Shown here: piece by piece, positions 56,946-64,000 of the stretch
Layout of the letters: every line of letters begins with the position of its first letter
Position numbering within the stretch: the stretch's first letter is position 1
Notes under the pieces: model-generated
The model's database searches: none
Told to the model about the DNA's origin: nothing
What the model saw: only the letters and a program-made list of their open reading frames with translations
Position numbers and translations under genes: made by a program
NCBI RefSeq assembly: GCF_007830495.1
Contig: NZ_VLKW01000001.1
Location: 1-64,000 of the forward strand
Source of the DNA: Pseudoduganella flava
GTDB taxonomy: Bacteria; Pseudomonadota; Gammaproteobacteria; Burkholderiales; Burkholderiaceae_D
Reading direction: 5' to 3'
DNA: 64,000 nucleotides

Positions 56946-57842
56946 TCAGCCGCGTCCGCCGTATATTTCTGCCGCGAAATCCACGAACGCCCGCACTTTC
57001 GGAGCGAGGTGACGGTTTTGCGGATACATCGCGTACAGCGCGCGCGGCCGCAGCGGATAGCCGGGCAGCAGGGGCACCAGTTCGCCGCGCCGCAAGTATT
57101 CATCGACGATGAACGACGCGCTGGCGGCGATCCCCAGCCCGGCGACGGCCGCGCTGCGCAGCGCGACACCCGTATTGGCTTGCAGCGTGCCGCGTACCTG
57201 CACGGCCCGGGTGGTGCCGTCGGGCTGCACGAAGGTCCATTCGAACGGCCGCTCGTCGAGCGTGTAGCACAGGCAGTTGTGGCGGACCAGGTCGTCCGGC
57301 AAGGCGGGCGTGCCGTGGCGGCGCAGGTAGTCGGGGCTGGCGACCAGCACGACGGCGCTGTCGGCCAGGCGGCGCGCCACCAGGGTCGAATCGGGCAGGT
57401 CGCGCGTCAGGCGCAGGGCGACGTCGAACCCTTCCTCGATCAGGTCGACGATACGGTCGTTGCAGACGAGGTCGACGTGCAGCTGGGGATAGCGGGCGGC
57501 AAAGCGGGGCAGCCACTGCGCCAGCTCCAGCGTGCCGAACGCCATCGGCGCATTGATGCGCAATGTGCCGGTCGGCTGCGCCTGGTGGCGGCCGACGGCA
57601 CGGTCGGCGTCGTCGAGCGCATCGAGGATCTGGCGGCAGGCTTCGTAGTAATCGCGGCCGGCGTCGGTCAGCGCGAAGCGGCGCGTGGTGCGGTTCAGCA
57701 GCTGGGCGCCGAGGTGGTTTTCCAGTTGCCGGACCTGGCGGGAGACCACCGTGTGCGAGATGCCGAGCGCATCGCCCGCCGCCGTGAAGCTGCCCAGTTC
57801 CACCACGCGCCGCAATGCGCGCAGCGCCGCCAGTTGATCCAT
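56946..57842 (-). CDS. LysR family transcriptional regulator
   Basis: The 298-residue regulator has an N-terminal winged helix-turn-helix (MDQLAALRALRRVVELGSFT, DALGISHTVVSRQVRQLENH) and a C-terminal periplasmic-binding-like effector domain (LRINAPMAFGTLELAQWLPR onward). It resembles CrgA/DmlR-type regulators; the effector and targets are unknown. The ATG at 57842 is the family start. It lies downstream of fmt on the same strand, with a gap of about 119 bases. Confidence 0.92.
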   Translation of the reverse strand: MDQLAALRALRRVVELGSFTAAGDALGISHTVVSRQVRQLENHLGAQLLNRTTRRFALTDAGRDYYEACRQILDALDDADRAVGRHQAQPTGTLRINAPMAFGTLELAQWLPRFAARYPQLHVDLVCNDRIVDLIEEGFDVALRLTRDLPDSTLVARRLADSAVVLVASPDYLRRHGTPALPDDLVRHNCLCYTLDERPFEWTFVQPDGTTRAVQVRGTLQANTGVALRSAAVAGLGIAASASFIVDEYLRRGELVPLLPGYPLRPRALYAMYPQNRHLAPKVRAFVDFAAEIYGGRG

Positions 57843-57960
57843 ATGCCGCTCCCGCTGTCGTGAGGCGGCCAGCTTACCTGCTCGGCGGCAGTGCGGCAAT
57901 CGGGAGGGATGGTGAGAGGAAGAGCGGGCCGCGGCGTGCGGCCCGTCCGGCCATGCCGGT

Positions 57961-58917
57961 TCAGTCGAAGCGCAGGCCGTCGAGCGGGAAGCCCTTGATG
58001 AACTCCGCCGCGGGCAGGCGCTTGCCGCCGGGCTTTTGCAGCTCCGTCAGGCGCAATGCGCCGCTGCCGCAGGCCACGACGATGCCATGCTGCGCATCGG
58101 CCGCCAGCACCTGGCCGGCCGGGGCGGCGCTGCCTGAATCGAGCAGCTCGGCGCCCCACAGCTTGATGACGGTGCCGCCCACCGTCGCGTGCGCGCCGGG
58201 GAAGGGATTGAAGGCGCGGATCTTGCGGCCGATCTCGCGGGCGGGCTGCGTGAAGTCCAGCGCCGCTTCTTCCTTGGCGATCTTGGCCGCGTAGGTGACA
58301 CCCACCTCCGGTTGCGGTACCGCTTCGACGACGCCATGCTCCATCTTGCGCAACACCTTGACGACCATCTCCGCACCCAGCGCGGCGAGGCGGTCGTGCA
58401 GCGTGGCGGTGGTGTCGTGCGGGCCGATCGGCGTGCGCTCGATCAGCAGCATCGGGCCCGTGTCCAGGCCTTCCTCCATTTGCATGATGGTCACGCCCGT
58501 CTCGGCATCGCCTGCCTCGATCGCGCGATGGATCGGCGCGGCGCCACGCCAGCGGGGCAGCAGCGAACCGTGGATGTTGATGCAGGGTTTGATGTCGAGC
58601 GTGCTGCGCGGCAGGATCAGGCCATAGGCCGCGACCACCATTGCGTCGTAGTCGGTCGACGTCAGCAGCGCGTGCGCTTCCTGTGCTTCCTGCGCGCGCT
58701 GCGGATCCTTCGCATCCATCCGCAGCGACAGCGGCTGCGCGACGGGAATGCCGTGCGCCACCGCGTACTGCTTGACGGCCGAAGGCTGCAGGTGCAGGCC
58801 GCGGCCGGCCGGACGGTCGGGCTGCGTCAGCACCAGCGGAATCTCGAAGCCCGCCTCGTGGATTGCCCGCAGCGCGACGGCTGCGAACTCGGGGGTGCCG
58901 GCAAAGACGACTTTCAT
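57961..58917 (-). CDS. fmt: Methionyl-tRNA formyltransferase
   Basis: The 318-residue enzyme formylates initiator Met-t[19 protein letters not shown] is the N-terminus, [17 protein letters not shown] carries the catalytic Asn-His, and [19 protein letters not shown] the Asp region. A C-terminal tRNA-binding domain is present. It lies 3 bases behind def, the standard def-fmt pair. Confidence 0.96.
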   Translation of the reverse strand: MKVVFAGTPEFAAVALRAIHEAGFEIPLVLTQPDRPAGRGLHLQPSAVKQYAVAHGIPVAQPLSLRMDAKDPQRAQEAQEAHALLTSTDYDAMVVAAYGLILPRSTLDIKPCINIHGSLLPRWRGAAPIHRAIEAGDAETGVTIMQMEEGLDTGPMLLIERTPIGPHDTTATLHDRLAALGAEMVVKVLRKMEHGVVEAVPQPEVGVTYAAKIAKEEAALDFTQPAREIGRKIRAFNPFPGAHATVGGTVIKLWGAELLDSGSAAPAGQVLAADAQHGIVVACGSGALRLTELQKPGGKRLPAAEFIKGFPLDGLRFD

Positions 58918-58920
58918 GGT

Positions 58921-59460
58921 TTACCGGCGGCCTGCGGTGCGCAGCTGGCGCTCGCGTTCCATGCCGCGCTCTTCCTTCTGCAGCTTGGTCTTGATGCGGT
59001 TGCGCTTCAGCGGCGACAGGTATTCGACGAACACCTTGCCCATCAGGTGGTCCATCTCGTGCTGGATGCAGACGGCCAGCAGGCCATCGGCGTCCACCTC
59101 GAAGAACTCGCCTTTCTCGTCCTGTGCGCGCACCTTCACCTTGGCCGGGCGCTCCACGTCGTCGTAGATGCCGGGCACGGACAGGCAGCCCTCGTCGTAG
59201 ACCTGCTTCTCGTCGCTGGCCCACAGGATCTCCGGATTGATAAAGACGGTCAGCTGATCCTTCGTCTCGCTGATGTCGATGACGATCACGCGCTCGTGCA
59301 CGTCCACCTGCGTGGCGGCCAAGCCGATGCCGGGCGCGTCGTACATCGTCTCGGCCATGTCGGCAACGAGGCGGGCAATGCGCTCGTCGAACACGGTGAC
59401 GGGCTTGGCGACCTTGTGCAGGCGCGGATCGGGATAGCGGAGGATGTTCAGTTTCGACAT
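58921..59460 (-). CDS. def: Peptide deformylase
   Basis: The 179-residue metalloenzyme removes the formyl group from nascent proteins. All three motifs are intact: [18 protein letters not shown] and the zinc site QHEMDHLMG. The ATG at 59460 ([15 protein letters not shown]) is the family start; the longer ORF overlaps the spacer to the divergent LysM gene. It is followed by fmt. Confidence 0.96.
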   Translation of the reverse strand: MSKLNILRYPDPRLHKVAKPVTVFDERIARLVADMAETMYDAPGIGLAATQVDVHERVIVIDISETKDQLTVFINPEILWASDEKQVYDEGCLSVPGIYDDVERPAKVKVRAQDEKGEFFEVDADGLLAVCIQHEMDHLMGKVFVEYLSPLKRNRIKTKLQKEERGMERERQLRTAGRR

Positions 59461-59716
59461 TGGTGACTTGATAATTGGGATACCGACAAAGGGAGTGCTG
59501 AAAAAGGCAACAGCGGGCAACGGGCCCGGCAAAAACGCAACGCACAATACCCCGCCGGGCAGTGGCCTCGGCGCGGTTTGGCTTGCTAGATCAAGGTAAG
59601 TTGGGCAGAATCGGATTCACTTTGTGATTCCCTTCGGCAAGTCTTCGTTGCCGGCAGCTTGAGATTTCCACCGCGAGATTTCTGCCGCGAATTTGCCAGT
59701 TCCACGGACGTATTCA

Positions 59717-60859
59717 ATGAAAAATTTTAGCACAGTCGGCGTGCGGGCTGCAGGCCACCCTGCAGCCCACCTTGCAGTCCAGCTGATCGCCGCCGCCCTG
59801 TTTTCCGCCGGCGCGGCCGTGTCCGTCCACGCGCAGGACCTGCACTGCGCCTTCAAGGCCAACGCGCCCGACCAGCACACCGTCGTGCGCGGCGACACGC
59901 TGTGGGACATTTCCGGCAAGTTCCTCGAGCAGCCATGGTGCTGGCCGCAGGTGTGGGGCATGAACCGCGCCGAGATCGCCAACCCGCACTGGATCTATCC
60001 CGGCCAGGTGATCCTGTTCGACCGCGCCGCCGGCCGGCTGCGCCTTGCCAACAAGATCGCCGTCGCCGGTGCCGACAGCGAGCCGGGCACCGTGAAGCTG
60101 TCGCCGCAGTTGCGCACCGAGGCGCTGGGCAAGGACGCCATTCCGGCGATTCCGCCGGGCGCCATCGAACCGTTCCTGACGCAGCCGCTGATCGTCGAAG
60201 CGGACGAGCTCAAGGACGCGCCGCGCATCGTCGCCACGGCGGGCAACCGCGTGATCATCGGCAAGGACGACAAGGCCTATGTGCGCGGCAACCTGAAGGG
60301 CGGCACGTCGTTCCAGGCATTCCGTCCCGGCAAGCCGCTGCGCGACCCCGTCACGCAGAAGGTCGTCGGGCAGGAGGCCTATTACCTCGGCACCTTGAAG
60401 CTGCAAAAGGAAGCGGGTGCCGGCAGCGACGTGCACACGTTCGTCGTCGCCAGCGCGAAGGAAGAGATGGGCATCGGCGACCAGCTGATGCAGATGCCGC
60501 CCACGCCGATGCAGAACTACGTGCCGCATCCGCCGGCCGGCAAGGTCGATGCGCGCATCCTGGCGATCTACAACGGCGTCACGCACGCGGGCCAGAATCA
60601 GGTCGTTTCCGTCAACCGCGGAAAGCTTGACGGGCTCGATGTCGGCGCCGTGCTCCAGCTGTACCATGTCGGGCAGACGGTGGCCGACAAGAGTGCCAGC
60701 AAGGGCTGGCACAATCTCGGCAATCCGCAGGTCAAGCTGCCGGACGAGCAAATCGGCAGCTTGTTTATCTTCCGCGTGTTCAAGCATATTTCGTATGGCC
60801 TGATCATGCAGGTGACGGAACCGGTGGTGGTGGGCGACGTCGCCAAGACTCCGGAGTAA
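59717..60859 (+). CDS. LysM domain-containing exported protein
   Basis: The 380-residue product has a long signal region (ending AAVSVHAQDL) and one LysM domain (HTVVRGDTLWDISGKFLEQP, WGMNRAEIANPHWIYPGQVI) that binds peptidoglycan. A beta-rich C-terminal region of about 250 residues, common in betaproteobacterial LysM proteins upstream of dprA, follows. Its exact role is unknown. The ATG at 59717 is chosen because it begins the export signal. dprA follows after 8 bases. Confidence 0.88.
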   Translation: MKNFSTVGVRAAGHPAAHLAVQLIAAALFSAGAAVSVHAQDLHCAFKANAPDQHTVVRGDTLWDISGKFLEQPWCWPQVWGMNRAEIANPHWIYPGQVILFDRAAGRLRLANKIAVAGADSEPGTVKLSPQLRTEALGKDAIPAIPPGAIEPFLTQPLIVEADELKDAPRIVATAGNRVIIGKDDKAYVRGNLKGGTSFQAFRPGKPLRDPVTQKVVGQEAYYLGTLKLQKEAGAGSDVHTFVVASAKEEMGIGDQLMQMPPTPMQNYVPHPPAGKVDARILAIYNGVTHAGQNQVVSVNRGKLDGLDVGAVLQLYHVGQTVADKSASKGWHNLGNPQVKLPDEQIGSLFIFRVFKHISYGLIMQVTEPVVVGDVAKTPE

Positions 60860-60867
60860 CCCCCGCC

Positions 60868-61980
60868 GTGCAGGACACGGACTCCCCACTAGCATGCTGG
60901 CTGCGCCTGGCGACGTTGCCGGGCCTGCGGCGCCATGAGCCGCCGCAGCTGGTGCGCACGTTCGGCACGCCGCAGGCGCTGTTCGAGGCGGCGCATGCCG
61001 GCAAGGCCGGCGATCTTTCGCCTGCCTTGTCGGCCGCGCTGCGCAAGCCGTTCGCAGCCTCGCTGCACGCGCTGGCCGATGCCACGCAGGCCTGGGCCGC
61101 GCGCCCTGGCAACCGCCTGCTGACGCTATGCGACGACGACTACCCGCCGCTGCTGCGGCAAATTCCCGACCCGCCATTGCTGCTGCACGTGCAGGGGGAT
61201 CCCGCGCTGCTGCGCCGTGATGCGATCGCCATCGTCGGCAGCCGCAATGCGACGGCGCAGGGCGTCGCCAACGCGCAGCGCTTTGCCCGCACATTGGCCG
61301 ACGCAGGCTACACGATCGTCTCGGGCCTGGCGCGCGGCATCGATGCGGCGGCCCACGATGGCGGGCTGGCCGGCACCGGATCGACGGTGGCCGTCGTCGG
61401 CACGGGCATCGACATCGTCTATCCCGCCGCGCACGAGCGGCTTGCGGCGCGCATCCGCGCGGACGGCTGCATCGTCAGCGAGTTCGTGTTGGGCACGCCG
61501 CCGCGGCAAGGCCATTTTCCGATACGTAATCGCATCATCAGCGGCCTGTCGCGCGGCGTGCTGGTCGTCGAGGCGGCCGAGAAATCCGGCTCGCTGGTCA
61601 CGGCCGGTGTCGCGGCGGAGCAGGGCCGCGATGTGTTCGCGATCCCCGGTTCGATCCACTCGGCGCTCGCCAAGGGCTGTCACCATCTGATACGGCAAGG
61701 GGCGCTGCTGGTCGATACGGCAAGCGACATTCTCGGCGCCTTCGGCCATCGCGATACGCCTGCGCAAGAGGTGTGCCGCGAAGAGGTGTTGCTGGAACAA
61801 TTGACGCAATCCGCAAGGCTGTTGCTCGATGCGCTAGGCTACGATCCGGTACCCGCCGATACGCTCGCGGCGCGCCTTAAACTCGATGCGGCTGACACCC
61901 AGGCAAGTTTGCTTGCACTAGAGTTAGCAGGTGTTGTGGAACGGCTGCCCGGCGGCGCGTTTTGCCGGCTGAAACGGTGA
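60868..61980 (+). CDS. dprA: DNA-processing protein A
   Basis: The 370-residue protein protects incoming single-stranded DNA and loads RecA during natural transformation. The Rossmann core is clear: AIVGSRNATAQGVANAQRFA, VSGLARGIDAAAHDGGL and KSGSLVTAGVAAEQGRDVFA. N-terminal SAM-like and C-terminal winged-helix regions are present. A GTG start at 60868 is used, 8 bases behind the LysM gene. smg and topB follow, a standard order. Confidence 0.94.
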   Translation: MQDTDSPLACWLRLATLPGLRRHEPPQLVRTFGTPQALFEAAHAGKAGDLSPALSAALRKPFAASLHALADATQAWAARPGNRLLTLCDDDYPPLLRQIPDPPLLLHVQGDPALLRRDAIAIVGSRNATAQGVANAQRFARTLADAGYTIVSGLARGIDAAAHDGGLAGTGSTVAVVGTGIDIVYPAAHERLAARIRADGCIVSEFVLGTPPRQGHFPIRNRIISGLSRGVLVVEAAEKSGSLVTAGVAAEQGRDVFAIPGSIHSALAKGCHHLIRQGALLVDTASDILGAFGHRDTPAQEVCREEVLLEQLTQSARLLLDALGYDPVPADTLAARLKLDAADTQASLLALELAGVVERLPGGAFCRLKR

Positions 61981-62034
61981 AAAGCAGGGGTGTGGGGCTT
62001 GTGCCGCGCCGATTTATGCTGATAGAGTAGCGCC

Positions 62035-62499
62035 ATGTTCGACATCCTTGTTTACCTCTACGAGACCTATTATCGCCCCGACGCGTGCCCCGAACCGGCA
62101 GCGTTGGCGAAGAAGCTTTCCGCTGTCGGTTTCGACGATGTGGAGATCTCCGAGGCGCTGGTCTGGCTCAACGACCTGACCGAAATGGCAGGCGTCGAAC
62201 AGGCGCAAACGGCCGCATCGACCGGCACGCGCTTCTATGTGGACGAGGAACAGGACGCGCTGGGCACGCAGGCCATCGGCTTCATCGCGTTCCTGGAAAG
62301 CGCGCGCGTGCTGTCGCCGCTGCAGCGTGAGATCGTCATCGAGCGCGCGCTGGCGCTCGAAGAGTCGCCCGTCAACCTGGGCAAGCTGAAGATCATCGTG
62401 CTGATGCTGCTGTGGAGCCAGGGCAAGGAGCCGGACGCGCTGATGTTCGACGACCTGTTCGGTTCGGACGAGGAACAGGCGCCGCGCCTGTTGCACTGA
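62035..62499 (+). CDS. smg: Smg/DUF494 family protein
   Basis: The 154-residue protein begins [20 protein letters not shown] and is all-helical, as expected for the Smg/DUF494 family that sits between dprA and topB in beta- and gammaproteobacteria. Its function is unresolved. The start at 62035 lies 54 bases behind dprA. Confidence 0.92.
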   Translation: MFDILVYLYETYYRPDACPEPAALAKKLSAVGFDDVEISEALVWLNDLTEMAGVEQAQTAASTGTRFYVDEEQDALGTQAIGFIAFLESARVLSPLQREIVIERALALEESPVNLGKLKIIVLMLLWSQGKEPDALMFDDLFGSDEEQAPRLLH

Positions 62500-62513
62500 C
62501 TCGCAAGCAAGAG

Positions 62514-62568
62514 CAGGGCAAAGGCAGGCCGGAATCAGGCCAGAAACAGGCCATAACCAGGCCAAAAG
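62514..62568 (+). repeat. Four to five tandem 11-bp repeats
   Basis: Units of CAGGCC plus five A-rich bases begin at 62525, 62536, 62547 and 62558, and a degenerate fifth copy lies at 62514. They occupy the start of the 338-base gap between smg and topB. The gap also holds a GC hairpin (GCCGGCCGC 62610-62618 with GCGGCCGGC 62623-62631) that may end the smg transcript, and no gene. Confidence 0.7.
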
Positions 62569-62837
62569 CGGGACCGTGCCCGCCATCCATAATAAATAGT
62601 ATCGTTCGTGCCGGCCGCCTTTGCGGCCGGCTTGCATTCGGCCGGGCCACGCTTGCGGTTTTCTTCGCAACGCGCTTATGATTGGCCCTTTGGCAACTAT
62701 AACATTCACGAAAAATCGGCAAGAAGCGCAATGCCCATGTATCATGCGCCTGCCGCACCCCAGGGAAATCGGCATGCCGCGCCTGGCGCGAAGCCTTCCC
62801 TGACGCAACCGAGCAAAGCAAATCGAGAACAACAAAC

Positions 62838-64000
62838 ATGAGTAAAACCCTCATCATCGCCGAGAAGCCATCTGTCGCGAACGACATCGCGAAGTCGCTT
62901 GGCGGCTTCACCAAGCACGATGAGTATTTCGAATCCGACGAATACGTGCTGTCGTCGGCCGTTGGCCACCTGCTGGAAATCGCCGTGCCGGAAGAGTACG
63001 ACGTCAAGCGCGGCAAGTGGAGTTTCGCGCACCTGCCGATGATCCCGCCGTACTTCGCGCTGAACCCGATCGCCAAGACGGAAAGCCGGCTGAAGGTATT
63101 GACGAAGCTGATCAAGCGCAAGGACGTGACGGCCCTGATCAACGCATGCGACGCGGGCCGCGAAGGTGAACTGATCTTCCGCCTGATCGCGCAGAACGCG
63201 AAGGTGAACAAGCCCGTCAAGCGCCTGTGGCTGCAGTCGATGACGCCGAACGCGATCCGCGACGGCTTCGCGCACCTGCGTAGCGACGACGAGATGATGC
63301 CGCTGGCCGATGCCGCCCGTTGCCGCTCCGAAGCGGACTGGCTGATCGGCATCAACGGCACCCGCGCGATGACGGCCTTCAATTCGAAAGAGGGCGGCTT
63401 CTACCTGACGACGGTGGGCCGCGTGCAGACGCCGACGTTGTCGATCGTCGTCGAGCGCGAAGAGAAGATCAAGAAGTTCGTGCCGCGCGACTATTGGGAA
63501 GTGCGCGCCGAATTCGTCTGCGCCGCCGGCGTGTACGAAGGCCGCTGGCTCGACACGAATTTCAAGAAGGACGAGACGGACCCGGAGAAGCGCGCCGAGC
63601 GCCTGTGGAGCAAGGCCGCCGCCGATTCGATCGCGCTGGCCTGCAAGGGCAAGCCGGGCGTCGTGACCGAGGAATCGAAGCCGACGACGTCGATGGCGCC
63701 CGCGCTGTTCGACCTCACGAGCCTGCAGCGTGAAGCCAACGGCCGCTTCGGCTTCTCCGCGAAGAACACGCTGGGCCTGGCGCAGGCGCTGTATGAGAAG
63801 CACAAGGTGCTGACGTATCCGCGTACCGATTCGCGCCACCTGCCGGAAGACTACCTGGCCACCGTGCACTCCACGCTGGAAGTCGTCAAGCAGAACCCGA
63901 ACTACCACCAGTTCGCCAAGCAGATCCTGGACAAGGGCTGGGTCAAGCCGAACAAGCGCATCTTCGACAACACGAAGATCTCCGATCACTTCGCGATCAT
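62838..64000 (+). CDS. topB: DNA topoisomerase III, N-terminal part
   Basis: This is the first 387 residues or so of a type IA topoisomerase that runs past the right edge. MSKTLIIAEKPSVANDIAKS and ACDAGREGELIF form the Toprim metal site, and VLTYPRTDSRHLPED carries the active tyrosine. The wording of the motifs fits TopB rather than TopA. It decatenates replication intermediates. The frame stays open from the ATG at 62838 to base 64000. Confidence 0.93.
   Translation, partial: MSKTLIIAEKPSVANDIAKSLGGFTKHDEYFESDEYVLSSAVGHLLEIAVPEEYDVKRGKWSFAHLPMIPPYFALNPIAKTESRLKVLTKLIKRKDVTALINACDAGREGELIFRLIAQNAKVNKPVKRLWLQSMTPNAIRDGFAHLRSDDEMMPLADAARCRSEADWLIGINGTRAMTAFNSKEGGFYLTTVGRVQTPTLSIVVEREEKIKKFVPRDYWEVRAEFVCAAGVYEGRWLDTNFKKDETDPEKRAERLWSKAAADSIALACKGKPGVVTEESKPTTSMAPALFDLTSLQREANGRFGFSAKNTLGLAQALYEKHKVLTYPRTDSRHLPEDYLATVHSTLEVVKQNPNYHQFAKQILDKGWVKPNKRIFDNTKISDHFAI

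Noticed and set aside
62514..62568. CRISPR-like array
   Set aside because: The repeats are 11 bp, directly adjacent and without spacers, and there are no cas genes.

Overview
The window looks like chromosomal DNA of a high-GC betaproteobacterium of the Oxalobacteraceae, close to Massilia, Duganella or Pseudoduganella. This is an inference from gene content and order: gshA-gshB-EIIA-HPr-EI, metX-metW, rsmB-DUF4390-ntrY-ntrX, mreBCD-mrdA-rodA-rlpA, def-fmt and dprA-smg-topB all run as in that group, and there is a PEP-CTERM protein and dispersed nested palindromes. No species marker is complete. Only the 3' tail of a 5S rRNA is present, at the left edge. No insertion sequence, prophage, CRISPR array or tRNA was found. 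Nearly all of the window is compact housekeeping DNA.

Layout. 1-310: end of an rRNA operon, two terminators and one nested palindrome. 310-3134 (minus): DUF1840 protein, a lipoprotein, the ComM/YifB ATPase and UbiK. 3171-6061: an NtrC-type palindrome and a near-consensus sigma-54 promoter drive a TorF-like porin, glnK and amtB. 6168-11064: glutathione synthesis (gshA, gshB), then an incomplete regulatory PTS (EIIA-Man, HPr, EI). 11166-14822: metX, metW, an M48 protease and an RluA-type pseudouridine synthase. 14824-17604: a large secreted-type Ig-like protein. 17761-19229: xthA and pyrE.

19269-23715 is the most unusual region. Six genes with 1- or 4-base overlaps encode a small soluble protein, a two-helix membrane protein, an Lgt paralogue, a lipoprotein, a multi-cysteine radical SAM enzyme resembling tetraether or membrane-spanning lipid synthases (COG1964/Tes type), and a monoacylglycerol-lipase-type hydrolase. 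I infer an undescribed lipid or lipoprotein-tail modification operon.

23788-28815: a PNPOx-fold stress protein, a DUF1176 protein, and the gatCAB operon. 29101-36228: the rod-shape and elongasome operon (mreBCD, mrdA, rodA, rlpA), ending exactly at two 50-bp nested palindromes. 36485-42608 (minus): argS, SPOR, dsbA, SDR, birA, coaX, SPOR, overlapping or closely spaced. 42761-48630: rsmB, DUF4390, an NtrY-type kinase, an NtrX-like regulator lacking its AAA+ domain, and a degenerate CobW-like ORF. 48774-51695: DUF3567, a class II glutamine amidotransferase, an EAL-HDOD protein and an SPW membrane protein. 51758-57842: metH, a tautomerase, a PEP-CTERM protein and a LysR regulator. 57961-64000: fmt and def (minus), diverging from a LysM protein, dprA, smg and the 5' part of topB, which runs off the right edge.

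Coding calls rest on reading translated sequences and motifs by eye. Start codons were moved from the longest ORF where a ribosome site, signal peptide, overlap or family N-terminus argued for it. Long ORFs antisense to high-GC genes were discarded.
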